Of a stretch of 13,703 nucleotides of DNA, positions 1 to 7,070 are shown piece by piece. The translations under genes were made by a program, and so were the position numbers. The stretch comes from Spirochaetaceae bacterium (lineage in GTDB: Bacteria; Spirochaetota; Spirochaetia; CADAEX01). Numbering within the stretch: position 1 is the stretch's first letter; every line of letters starts with the position of its first letter. Under the pieces are notes generated by a model that was not told where the DNA came from, made no database searches, and was given only the letters and a program-made list of their open reading frames with translations. The stretch is taken from positions 1-13,703 of the forward strand of contig WRFK01000018.1 in the NCBI GenBank assembly GCA_009778835.1, written 5' to 3'.

Positions 1-780
1 CTTGCTTATTTTGGCACAAATCCTTTTATTGCCTTTTCTCTCTCTATTCTGGCAGGAGCTGTCTTTGGAACAATTATAGCGCCAGTACTAATCAGGCTTC
101 GCGGCAGTTACTTTACATTGGTCAACGCTGCCTTTTGCACTATAGGCGTTTTTACATTTGAAACCCTATTGATGAATATCACCAATGGAAATAATGGTTT
201 ACTCTTTAGAAACCGAATGGCAAAACTCCCCTTCCTGGATCTAAGGCGGCCAGATGAATTCTTCATCTTTGCTGCTATTGTTTTGCTTATCGCATTGCTC
301 CTCTTTAGGAAAATGGATCAATCAACACTGGGGGCCATGTTCAGGGCAACAGAGAAAAATGAACAAAAGATGAAATTCCTTGGGTACAATACTTTTAATA
401 TAAGATGGCTTGGTTTTGTTATTGCAGCTGTTTTTTCAACAGCTGCAGGAGGTTTATTCGTAGTCAATAATGCTATGGTAAACCCCAGTCTGGGCGAACA
501 GTCGCGTGCCGCGGAGGTTATTGTTGCAACACTGATTGGAGGGTCTGGTACAGTGTATGGACCTTTCTTTGGAGCGCTTGCCTTTTTGGGTATCAAAGAG
601 GTAATCTCCCAAATAATCGGGCGTTGGGAACTTCTCGTTGGAGTAATGACTCTTGCCATTATGTTTTGGTTCAATAAAGGAATTTGGGGTGTTCTTTCTT
701 CGGATCGCGCCAACAAGAAGTTTAAAACATGGATCAGCAGTTTGGTAAACAGAAAAGCAAAGGAGCGCAAAAATGGGTGA
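1..780 (+). CDS. livM: Branched-chain amino-acid ABC transporter permease, LivM type (5' end missing)
   Basis: One of the two inner-membrane permeases of a Liv-type importer for branched-chain or related amino acids. The reading frame is open from base 1, and 259 residues are visible. The gene starts outside the window; from usual family lengths, roughly 50 or more N-terminal residues are missing. Recognisable LivM blocks are the LRGSYFTL segment near residues 33-40, the cytoplasmic loop containing EKNEQKMKFLGYNTFNIRW, and the late GGSGTVYGPFFGA motif. The rest is hydrophobic membrane segments. The gene ends with a basic tail. It overlaps the next permease gene by 8 bp, so the two are translationally coupled. 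The Liv ATPases and binding protein are not in the window and are presumably upstream. Family assignment is confident, but the transported substrate is not shown by the sequence. Confidence 0.9.
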   Translation, partial: LAYFGTNPFIAFSLSILAGAVFGTIIAPVLIRLRGSYFTLVNAAFCTIGVFTFETLLMNITNGNNGLLFRNRMAKLPFLDLRRPDEFFIFAAIVLLIALLLFRKMDQSTLGAMFRATEKNEQKMKFLGYNTFNIRWLGFVIAAVFSTAAGGLFVVNNAMVNPSLGEQSRAAEVIVATLIGGSGTVYGPFFGALAFLGIKEVISQIIGRWELLVGVMTLAIMFWFNKGIWGVLSSDRANKKFKTWISSLVNRKAKERKNG

Positions 781-1657
781 TATGTTGGCAACAGCTTTTT
801 CATTACAATCTGTAATCTTTGGTTTAAGCATAGCTGCTGTATTCTTCATGGTTTCAATCTCTTTATCTGTTGGGTATGGGCTCATGCGCATAGTCAATCT
901 GGAAGCTATGTTGTATTACAGTTTGGGCGCTTATATGAATTATCAAATAATTACCTGGACCGGTAACTTTGTCCTTGGATGTCTGGTGGCAACTTTAGTA
1001 GGAGGATTATTGGGATTACTTGTGGAAACCCAGCTCCTCCGCCGCATCTATGGCAAGAGTATGATGTTTACCATGGTTACAACCTTTGGTATTTTCTTGA
1101 TCGGCATAGGGATAATCCAGTATGTCTGGGGACTTAACCCCAAACCAGTACAGTCGCCAACTTCTATAATTCTGCATTTTTTGGGCGTAAGTGTACCTTT
1201 ATACCGCATTATCGTAATCATTGTTGCAGCGCTGGTATATCTTTCTTTCCATATCTTTCTAACCAGAACCATAGCCGGAAAAGCTATAACAGCCGGAGTT
1301 GAGAACAGCGACCATGTTCAGTCACTGGGTATTAATATTTATAAGATATTTACCATAACTTTTGTTTTTGCAAGCGCTATGGGAGGATTGGGCGGCGCCC
1401 TTAACTCCCCCTTTATTATGGTAGGGCCATACATGGGCTATGATTATCTTATGTTTGCCTTTACTACTGTTATTCTCGGTGGCCTTGGCAGCATGAAGGG
1501 AACCATGGTTTCTGCATTGATATTGGGACAAATGGTTTCCATAGGCGGAACTATTTATCCTGCTCTGGCTTATATGGGGCCGTTCATGACCATGTTCCTG
1601 GTAATACTCTTTAAACCAACCGGTCTTTTTGGTATTAAGAGCAAAGCTTTTCAATAA
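773..1657 (+). CDS. livH: Branched-chain amino-acid ABC transporter permease, LivH type
   Basis: A complete 294-residue second permease of the Liv-type importer, forming a membrane heterodimer with the preceding LivM. Diagnostic blocks are NLEAMLYYSLGAYMNY near residues 42-57 (the NLxxGxxxxxGAY region of LivH), the loop GVENSDHVQSLGIN before a membrane segment, and AFTTVILGGLGSMKGT near residues 228-243. The length is typical for LivH. The start ATG at 773 is supported by AAGGAG at 760-765 inside the end of livM, 7 bases upstream. It appears to be the last gene of the liv operon, because a 77-bp gap with a promoter-like sequence follows. The order LivM then LivH is the reverse of the common LivH-LivM order. 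Substrate specificity cannot be read from the permease alone. Confidence 0.9.
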   Translation: MGDMLATAFSLQSVIFGLSIAAVFFMVSISLSVGYGLMRIVNLEAMLYYSLGAYMNYQIITWTGNFVLGCLVATLVGGLLGLLVETQLLRRIYGKSMMFTMVTTFGIFLIGIGIIQYVWGLNPKPVQSPTSIILHFLGVSVPLYRIIVIIVAALVYLSFHIFLTRTIAGKAITAGVENSDHVQSLGINIYKIFTITFVFASAMGGLGGALNSPFIMVGPYMGYDYLMFAFTTVILGGLGSMKGTMVSALILGQMVSIGGTIYPALAYMGPFMTMFLVILFKPTGLFGIKSKAFQ

Positions 1658-1665
1658 TCGTGCTG

Positions 1666-1693
1666 TTGACAATAGACCCTTTAGTCCGTTAAT
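1666..1693 (+). promoter_or_regulatory. Candidate sigma-70-type promoter for the secreted-protein pair
   Basis: A perfect TTGACA at 1666-1671 is followed after 16 bases by GTTAAT (1688-1693), a four-of-six match to TATAAT. It lies just after the livH stop and ahead of the GGAGG ribosome-binding site at 1725-1729. A short GC-rich stretch with GGGG and CCCC arms (1698-1711) lies in the predicted leader. No U-tract follows it, so it is not an obvious terminator. The -10 is only moderate. Confidence 0.4.
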
Positions 1694-1734
1694 TTGCGGG
1701 GAGAGCGCCCCCATTAAAACAAATGGAGGTATAT

Positions 1735-2388
1735 ATGGCAAACCTTGTTATGGGAAAAATTAGACTCTTTCTAATAGTTTTTGTTACTTTTCTTCTATTA
1801 TCTATCGCGGGATGCGCATCTACTCCTAAAGAAACATCCAAAATAAATGGAACCTCCTGGGAAGAAAAAAGCAACCTGCAAGAAAGCGCGATCTTATTTG
1901 GTTTTTTTTCAAAAGTAAATATAGGATTAAGCAGCAAGGATTTACCTATTGAGAAGATAGAATTTGTACAGATAAATCCCGACATGGCGCCAATGTTTAT
2001 TAGACCCGGGAATGATAAAAAGGACCGGTCAATGAACTATACACAGCCTGTGCCTGTTGGCGCTGTTTTTAAAATAGCTTCCTGGGATGATAAAATTGGA
2101 ATGATAGATTACGGTCCTTCTGCTGCGCTTGGCGATGGCACCGCAGGAGGGGCATTTTCCCCTATCTACAGCAGAATATATCCTCCATTTGACCTGTCAA
2201 TAAATATAAGCGTCTCAAAGCCCGGCTTACATTATTACGGAAGTTATATTCTGGATAAAGACAGAGAAATTTTCACTATTGATAAAAAGAAAACAGAGCT
2301 GGATGCTTTAAAGATACTTGTTAAAAAATATAAAAATACATCCTGGGAAAATATGATCATAGAAAGAATAAAGGAGCTTGAAAAATGA
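1735..2388 (+). CDS. Predicted lipoprotein, spirochaete-style, function unknown
   Basis: A 217-residue exported lipoprotein. A lysine/arginine-containing N-terminus is followed by a hydrophobic segment (about residues 10-24) and the lipobox SIAGC, giving lipid-modified Cys27. The start at 1735 is chosen because GGAGG at 1725-1729 lies five bases upstream; an ATG at 1723 overlaps that ribosome-binding site and is unlikely. The mature part has an N-terminal, probably beta-rich region, then KPGLHYYGSY near residues 162-171, and a lysine-rich helical tail ending SWENMIIERIKELEK. The gene overlaps the next one in an ATGA (2385-2388). The block around KPGLHYYGSY and the tail resemble a group of short secreted proteins I associate with treponemes, but I cannot assign a function. 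The GGTA-rich patch ALGDGTAGGAF is another visible feature. Confidence 0.75.
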   Translation: MANLVMGKIRLFLIVFVTFLLLSIAGCASTPKETSKINGTSWEEKSNLQESAILFGFFSKVNIGLSSKDLPIEKIEFVQINPDMAPMFIRPGNDKKDRSMNYTQPVPVGAVFKIASWDDKIGMIDYGPSAALGDGTAGGAFSPIYSRIYPPFDLSINISVSKPGLHYYGSYILDKDREIFTIDKKKTELDALKILVKKYKNTSWENMIIERIKELEK

Positions 2389-3089
2389 AAACAAAAAAAA
2401 CTGTTTTTGTAATTTTAGTTTTTTTAATCTTTGCCGCAATCATATCTGCAGATGAATTCAACAGGGAATATCGTGACCCAAATGGCGATATTATTTTTAT
2501 TGATACTGCGCCGCTATCTCCAAAGTCAGCCCCCGATAAAAGCGATACCAAACCAAACAGCTCAGAAGTTGTTATTGTTGCAAGCGCGACATTATCGCCA
2601 ACTCCAAACAATGCTTTTTTTACAAAATACAACACAATAAATTCTGCCTATAATAAAAGAATAATTAATTCAAAAACCTATAATGGAGTAATTACTCCTA
2701 CTATTTATATAATTCTGGGGAAATTTGACAGAAAAGAGTACGTTACTGCAATATATCATCTTGGCGATGATTCGGAAATAAATTGCATAAAAACCCAGAT
2801 ACCGCGGGACAGGGTTATAAAAATAGATCAGATAAACGCTTATCTTGCGGACATGGAGATATTCGGACTTACTCTTCCTGTAGGCATGGAGTTTTCATTA
2901 CCGGAAAAAGTAAATTATGTTTATATAGGCTCATTTGTTTATGAATGGGAAGGATACGATTTTAAGATAAAAAACATACAGCAGATTGATGATTATGATA
3001 ATGCCGCAAAATTTATAGCTGAAAAATATGGCACAGATGCAAAGCTGGAAAGAGTATCGCTTAGGAAGATAACAAAAGAAAAAAAATAA
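2385..3089 (+). CDS. Predicted exported protein of unknown function, coupled to the preceding lipoprotein
   Basis: A 234-residue protein with a cleavable signal peptide: MKTKK, a hydrophobic stretch, then a likely cut near ISA-DEF at residues 22-23. There is no lipobox cysteine, so the product is probably periplasmic or secreted. The mature N-terminus EYRDPNGDIIFIDTAPL faintly resembles DUF4124-like segments (a Y..D..G...F.DT.P pattern), which is only a hint. Residues 48-75 are Pro/Ser/Lys-rich and look like a linker. The C-terminal third carries VYIGSFVYEWEGYDFKI followed by a helical AAKFIAEKYG region, matching the layout of the upstream lipoprotein's C-terminus. Translation probably couples through the ATGA overlap, helped by AAGGAG at 2371-2376. 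No function is recognised. Confidence 0.7.
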   Translation: MKTKKTVFVILVFLIFAAIISADEFNREYRDPNGDIIFIDTAPLSPKSAPDKSDTKPNSSEVVIVASATLSPTPNNAFFTKYNTINSAYNKRIINSKTYNGVITPTIYIILGKFDRKEYVTAIYHLGDDSEINCIKTQIPRDRVIKIDQINAYLADMEIFGLTLPVGMEFSLPEKVNYVYIGSFVYEWEGYDFKIKNIQQIDDYDNAAKFIAEKYGTDAKLERVSLRKITKEKK

Positions 3090-3096
3090 ATCTTTG

Positions 3097-3125
3097 TTGA
3101 CCGTTTTAAAAAGTGAATATACCAT
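3097..3125 (+). promoter_or_regulatory. Candidate promoter of the ferric-type ABC transporter operon
   Basis: TTGACC (3097-3102, five of six to TTGACA) is followed after 17 bases by TACCAT (3120-3125, four of six to TATAAT). It sits in the 66-bp gap before the binding-protein gene. A strong AAGGAGG ribosome-binding site at 3140-3146 lies nine bases before the ATG at 3156. No regulator site is evident. Confidence 0.4.
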
Positions 3126-3155
3126 TAAGATATATTATTAAGGAGGCTTCTTTTT

Positions 3156-4172
3156 ATGCTAAAGAAAATAGGTATATGTATATTTTTATCCGTTTGTTTG
3201 GTAAGTCTGGTATTTGCAACAGGAGGAAAAGAAAAATCTTCTTCCGCAAATTCCGAGCTTGAGGGAACTGTATCCTTTTACGCAAATATAACTTCAGTTG
3301 AACCCCTTATGGAAGATTTCAACAAGAAAACAGGAGTAAAAGCTGAATACACCCGTATTTCTACAACTAAATTTCTTTCTACGGTATTTACAGAATTTGA
3401 GGCTGGAAAACTCCTTGCAGACATTGTCCAGGCGCCTCTTCCTGTAATGGAGCAGTTGCGCGCAGGCGGAGTCCTCGCTCCTTATAAATCCCCATCAGCC
3501 GCAGGCTATCCTGATTGGGCAAAAAGGGAAAAAGACGGTATTTATATGTTCGGTATTGAATATGTCGGACTTATTTACAATAAAAATCTTGTAAAACCAG
3601 AAGATGTTCCCAAGGCATATAAAGATCTGGCAGATCCAAAGTGGAAAAATAAAATTGTAATGGCTGATCCCAGCATCCACCCCACTACTATTTCCTGGCT
3701 GGTTGCCCTCAAACAAAATGTATTTAATAACGATGACGCCCAATGGAGAGATTTCCTCAAAGGGCTTGCTGCAAATAACCCCATGTTCGTAGCTTCATTC
3801 GGCCCCACACCTGCTCCTATAGCAAGCGGTGAAAAAGCTATTGGTATCTCAATGCCTAAATACATTGTAACAAACGCTCCTGCTCCTTTGGACTGGGCGC
3901 GCATTGAACCTTTAATGGGCTCCCCACGCGCAATGGGAATTTCAGCAAAGGCTCCGCATCCAAATGCAGCAAAGAAATTCGTAGACTATTGGCTCTCTAA
4001 AGATGCAGCTACTATTCTTGCCCGCGATGTTGGCGAATATGTTCTTGCTCCCGGAGTATTCCCGCCAATAGACGGTATTGATAAAGTAAAAGTTATTCCA
4101 ATCGAAGAATTGTCAGATAACGAGCTTACCCAGTGGGCAGCTGAGTTTAAAAAGATTTTCGGGACAAAGTAA
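3156..4172 (+). CDS. ABC transporter substrate-binding protein, ferric/thiamine/phosphonate-type (FbpA-like)
   Basis: A 338-residue periplasmic-type binding protein of the extracellular solute-binding family 1 (FbpA/AfuA-like) group. It delivers solute to the ATPase and double permease encoded next. A signal peptide covers about residues 1-21 (cut near VFA-TGG). No cysteine follows the hydrophobic core, so it is not a standard lipoprotein despite the TGGKEK start. Family blocks are GTVSFYANITSVEPLMEDFNK near 37-57, YVGLIYNKNLV near 136-146, ADPSIHPTT near 170-178, and ASGEKAIGISMPKYI near 223-237. In ferric-binding FbpA proteins this last region carries paired tyrosines that bind iron; here only Tyr236 is present. 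Iron is therefore uncertain, and phosphonate, thiamine or another small anion is possible. The start is fixed by AAGGAGG at 3140-3146. Confidence 0.85.
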   Translation: MLKKIGICIFLSVCLVSLVFATGGKEKSSSANSELEGTVSFYANITSVEPLMEDFNKKTGVKAEYTRISTTKFLSTVFTEFEAGKLLADIVQAPLPVMEQLRAGGVLAPYKSPSAAGYPDWAKREKDGIYMFGIEYVGLIYNKNLVKPEDVPKAYKDLADPKWKNKIVMADPSIHPTTISWLVALKQNVFNNDDAQWRDFLKGLAANNPMFVASFGPTPAPIASGEKAIGISMPKYIVTNAPAPLDWARIEPLMGSPRAMGISAKAPHPNAAKKFVDYWLSKDAATILARDVGEYVLAPGVFPPIDGIDKVKVIPIEELSDNELTQWAAEFKKIFGTK

Positions 4173-4182
4173 ACTTATTCCA

Positions 4183-5271
4183 ATGGAAATTCAGGTAAAA
4201 GGCCTTCGGAAGCATTTCACTTCCGAAGGTAAAATTATAAAGGCCCTTGATGATGTGAATTTGACGATACCGGCAAATACCATCTTTACTTTGCTTGGTC
4301 CTTCGGGTTGCGGCAAGACAACGCTTCTGCGCTGCATCGTTGGATTGGAAACCCCGGATGCCGGCGAGATAAGCATCGGCAATGAAGTTGTCTGGTCATC
4401 GGCAAAGAACATCTATATCCCCACTGAAAAACGCAAACTTGGGATGGTGTTCCAGACCTACGCTATCTGGCCGCATATGAATGTATTCGATAACGTGGCA
4501 TACCCTTTGCAGAGCCAAAAGGTTCCCAAAGATGAAATCCGCGAGAGAGTCGCAAAAACACTCTCCTTTGTCCAGCTCAAAGGTTTTGAAAAACGGCCTG
4601 CTACAAAACTCTCCGGAGGCCAGCAGCAGCGTGTTGCGCTTGCCCGCGCTCTCGTGGCTGAACCCAAAGTCATCCTTTTTGACGAGCCCTTAAGCAATTT
4701 AGACGCAAAACTTCGCGAGGAAACCCGTAAAGAGTTAAAAAGCTTTCTTTCCAAACTGCAAATCACGGCTGTCTATGTAACCCATGACCGTGTTGAGGCA
4801 CTTGCTTTATCAGATACAATCGCTGTCATGAAAGAGGGGCAGATTATCGAAACCGGGGATCCAAAAAAGATTTACTTCAATGCAGAAAGCCGCTTTGTGG
4901 CAGATTTTATAGGCAGGGCTAACCTTGTTTCCGCTGTTGTCATTGAACAAACAGAGAGCAATACCATTGTGCAATCCTCTCTTGGAAAACTCAAATGCAA
5001 AAAAGCAGACTTCCCCAATGGCGAAGAAGTAACCTTGTGCCTGCGCCCGGAGTTTATACACCCCAGAAAAGGCACGGCAGAAGGAACTGCAGCTAACATC
5101 ATTCCCGGCAAGATTGAAACTCTCGTGTTCGTGGGCGATGCATACGAGACAGAGATCCGATGCGCCGATATGCTGCTTTTGGCACGGCTCGAACCGGAGA
5201 TGGATCTTGAATCCGGAGATCAGGTCTTCTTTGAAGTAAAACCCAACCAATGCCTGATTGTGGCAAAATAG
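4183..5271 (+). CDS. ABC transporter ATP-binding protein, FbpC/PotA-like (CUT1-type importer ATPase)
   Basis: A 362-residue cytoplasmic ATPase that powers the importer. All nucleotide-binding motifs are present: Walker A GPSGCGKTT at 39-47, Q-loop Gln91, signature LSGGQQQR at 143-150, Walker B VILFDE at 163-168, D-loop SNLDAKLR, and switch His201 in THDRVEAL. The last motif has Arg where Gln is usual (THDQxEA), a mild oddity. Residues from about 240 on form the TOBE-like C-terminal domain, including LCLRPEFIHP. The length is normal for this class. The gene begins ten bases after the binding-protein stop and has no clear Shine-Dalgarno sequence, so translation is probably coupled. The hairpin at 4202-4230 overlaps its 5' end. 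FbpC is the closest type, but the substrate is undetermined. Confidence 0.9.
   Translation: MEIQVKGLRKHFTSEGKIIKALDDVNLTIPANTIFTLLGPSGCGKTTLLRCIVGLETPDAGEISIGNEVVWSSAKNIYIPTEKRKLGMVFQTYAIWPHMNVFDNVAYPLQSQKVPKDEIRERVAKTLSFVQLKGFEKRPATKLSGGQQQRVALARALVAEPKVILFDEPLSNLDAKLREETRKELKSFLSKLQITAVYVTHDRVEALALSDTIAVMKEGQIIETGDPKKIYFNAESRFVADFIGRANLVSAVVIEQTESNTIVQSSLGKLKCKKADFPNGEEVTLCLRPEFIHPRKGTAEGTAANIIPGKIETLVFVGDAYETEIRCADMLLLARLEPEMDLESGDQVFFEVKPNQCLIVAK
4202..4230 (+). other. Perfect 10-bp RNA hairpin at the binding-protein/ATPase junction
   Basis: CCTTCGGAAG (4203-4212) and CTTCCGAAGG (4220-4229) form a perfect 10-bp stem, with the seven-base loop CATTTCA and a flanking G-U pair. It lies 30 bases after the binding-protein stop, inside the first codons (about 7-16) of the ATPase gene. 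No run of U follows, so it is unlikely to be a terminator. Such hairpins after a binding-protein gene can protect the 3' end of processed mRNA and raise the binding protein above the other subunits. That role is inference. Confidence 0.6.
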
Positions 5272-5281
5272 CGGAGAACCA

Positions 5282-6958
5282 ATGGCGCAAAGACACAAAC
5301 GGCTTACATATTCCCTTATTGTTCTGGTTGGTTTTCTGACCGTATGCCCTGTTCTGATGCTGATTCTAGGCAGCCTTTCGGAAGGGCTTACAGCTTTTGG
5401 CACTTTCACTGTCAAAAAATATATTGCGGCATACACCGACCCGGATCTGTTTCTGGTTCTTTTTCAAACAGTAGTCTTTGTAACCGGCGCCGCATCTCTG
5501 GCAACTGTTCTTGCGCTGTTTCTCGCCTATATTAGTACGCGCACAGATATGCCATTCCGTTTTCTCTTTAAAATTATTCCGGTAATCCCAATGATGATTC
5601 CGCACATTCTGTTTTCCATTAGCTGGGTCATGCTCCTTAATCCATCAAACGGAATACTCAACCTGCTTATCCGGCAGTTGTTCTCGCTGGATCATTCCAT
5701 TTTTAATATTTACACGCTTCCGGGTATGATTATGGTAGAAGGGCTTCTTGACCTTCCGATCGCATACCTGATCATTGCGCCAGCAATGTCTTCGTTCGAT
5801 GTTGCCTTGGAAGAGTCTTCCCACGTATGCGGTTCGGACAGCTTCCGCACATTATTCAAGATTACGCTGCCTGTCCTTAGGCCTGCTATTCTTGCTGCTT
5901 TTATCTTGTGCATGATCCGCTGTCTCGCATCCTTTGCCGTGCCTTCGGCCATAGGTATGCCGGGAAGAATTTATGTTCTGGCAACGCACCTGTACCGCAT
6001 GGTATCCACAGGTTTTGCCGCTGACTACGGCAAGGCAGCTGCAGTAGGAGTAAGTGTTTTAGTATCATCGATTATACTTATTTATGTATACCGTTATTTT
6101 ACTTCTTCCAGCGAAAAATTTGTTACTATTTCAGGAAGGGGCTACAAGCCCACAGTTATTAAATTGAAAAAGGCAAAGATTCCTATTTTCATTATCCTCC
6201 TTACCCTCTCCTTTGTTCTGATTATTCTGCCGGTTTTGGTACTCATATACATTTCGCTCGTTCCTTACTCTATGGTTCCCAGCGCAAAAGCCTTTGCCTC
6301 GATGAGCCTTAAAAACTGGATAACAGTCCTAAAAGATCCGATTTCACTCCTCTCGTTGAAAAACAGCCTTTTCCTCGGAGTCTTTGGGGCAACACTCGGT
6401 ATTGCGCTCTCGACCTTTGTTGCCTATGTCATTGTCAAAGTACGCACAAAAAGCGCCGGCATACTTGAGACCTTAAGCTTTCTTTCATTTTCCTTTCCCG
6501 GCATTGTTATTGGCGTAGGTTTCATGTGGTTCTTTGTACGGACTCCATTATACGCAACTATTTGGGCACTGCTTATTGGATATATCGCGACCTATCTGCC
6601 GTACGGCATCCGGCCGCTTACCAGCGCCTTTATACAAATTCACAGCCACCTGGAAGAATCCTCTCTGGTATCGGGAGCCTCATACCTTAAGACCTTCCGC
6701 CGCATTGTTATTCCTCTTTTGACGCCGGGGATTGTATCCGGGTGGATACTCATGGCAACAATGTTCTTCCGCGAACTAACCCTGTCGGTTATTCTCTCCA
6801 GGCCAGGATCCGAAGTGCTTGCTGTCCAGATACTTCGTTTCTCCGAAGACGGGCAATGGGGAAAACTTTCTGCTTTGGGCATTATTATGATTGTTGTCTC
6901 TACCATGCTTGTATCTCTGGTGAATTTCATCGGAAGCAAACTACGTCCAATGGAATAG
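5282..6958 (+). CDS. ABC transporter permease, duplicated two-domain FbpB-like protein
   Basis: A 558-residue inner-membrane permease with two tandem BPD_transp_1 halves, about 1-275 and 300-558, typical of FbpB-type ferric transporters. One chain supplies both membrane halves of the importer. Each half has an EAA-type loop that docks the ATPase: EESSHVCGSDSFRTLFKITL near 177-196 and EESSLVSGASYLKTFRRIVI near 458-477, each followed by P-x-L-x-P-x-I. The ATG at 5282 is preferred because GGAGA at 5273-5277 lies four bases upstream. An in-frame TTG at 5258 overlaps the ATPase end but has no ribosome-binding site. The gene follows the ATPase by 10 bp and closes the operon. Many codons end in G or C, unlike the flanking AT-rich genes. 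Confidence 0.9.
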   Translation: MAQRHKRLTYSLIVLVGFLTVCPVLMLILGSLSEGLTAFGTFTVKKYIAAYTDPDLFLVLFQTVVFVTGAASLATVLALFLAYISTRTDMPFRFLFKIIPVIPMMIPHILFSISWVMLLNPSNGILNLLIRQLFSLDHSIFNIYTLPGMIMVEGLLDLPIAYLIIAPAMSSFDVALEESSHVCGSDSFRTLFKITLPVLRPAILAAFILCMIRCLASFAVPSAIGMPGRIYVLATHLYRMVSTGFAADYGKAAAVGVSVLVSSIILIYVYRYFTSSSEKFVTISGRGYKPTVIKLKKAKIPIFIILLTLSFVLIILPVLVLIYISLVPYSMVPSAKAFASMSLKNWITVLKDPISLLSLKNSLFLGVFGATLGIALSTFVAYVIVKVRTKSAGILETLSFLSFSFPGIVIGVGFMWFFVRTPLYATIWALLIGYIATYLPYGIRPLTSAFIQIHSHLEESSLVSGASYLKTFRRIVIPLLTPGIVSGWILMATMFFRELTLSVILSRPGSEVLAVQILRFSEDGQWGKLSALGIIMIVVSTMLVSLVNFIGSKLRPME

Positions 6959-7006
6959 CAATATTATATTATTTCAATATTAGATTATTTTAATATTGAA
7001 TTATCA
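6959..7006 (+). repeat. Three-copy 16-bp tandem repeat upstream of dsdA
   Basis: Unit 1 (6959-6974) is CAATATTATATTATTT. Unit 2 (6975-6990) differs from it by one base. Unit 3 (6991-7006) is more diverged and carries TAATATTG, the inverse of the CAATATTA that opens units 1 and 2. The repeat begins directly after the permease stop codon and runs into the -35 element of the dsdA promoter. The third unit together with the second gives an 8-bp inverted repeat with an 8-bp spacer (6975-6998). Confidence 0.7.
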
Positions 7007-7023
7007 ATGTAAGATGCTATAAT
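6996..7023 (+). promoter_or_regulatory. Promoter of dsdA with extended -10
   Basis: TTGAAT (6996-7001) and a perfect TATAAT (7018-7023) are separated by 16 bases. The -10 is preceded by TGC, giving the extended TGnTATAAT form. Predicted transcription begins near 7030, leaving a leader of about 40 bases before the ATG at 7071. The -35 lies in the last unit of the 16-bp repeat. Confidence 0.7.
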
Positions 7024-7041
7024 ACTCCTATAATCAAAAAA

Positions 7042-7057
7042 TTGCAGATTTCTGCAA
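7042..7057. promoter_or_regulatory. Perfect palindrome in the dsdA leader (operator or hairpin)
   Basis: TTGCAGA-TT-TCTGCAA is a perfect 7-bp inverted repeat lying between the predicted start of transcription and the AGGAG ribosome-binding site at 7060-7064. It could be an operator for a dimeric repressor, or a six-pair RNA hairpin with an ATTT loop just upstream of the ribosome-binding site. The sequence does not decide between these. Confidence 0.5.
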
Positions 7058-7070
7058 ATAGGAGTTTAAA

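Noticed and set aside
318..897. Long minus-strand open frames opposite livM and livH
   Set aside because: They lie wholly over confidently assigned permease genes, have no family resemblance and no ribosome-binding site.
1697..1712. GC-rich stretch with GGGG and CCCC arms after livH as a terminator
   Set aside because: The stem is only about four pairs and is followed by ATTAAAAC rather than a T-run. It is within the predicted leader of the next operon.
4810..5436. A 208-codon minus-strand open frame across the ATPase/permease junction
   Set aside because: It is antisense to conserved ATPase and permease sequence, and its cysteine- and arginine-rich translation matches nothing recognisable.
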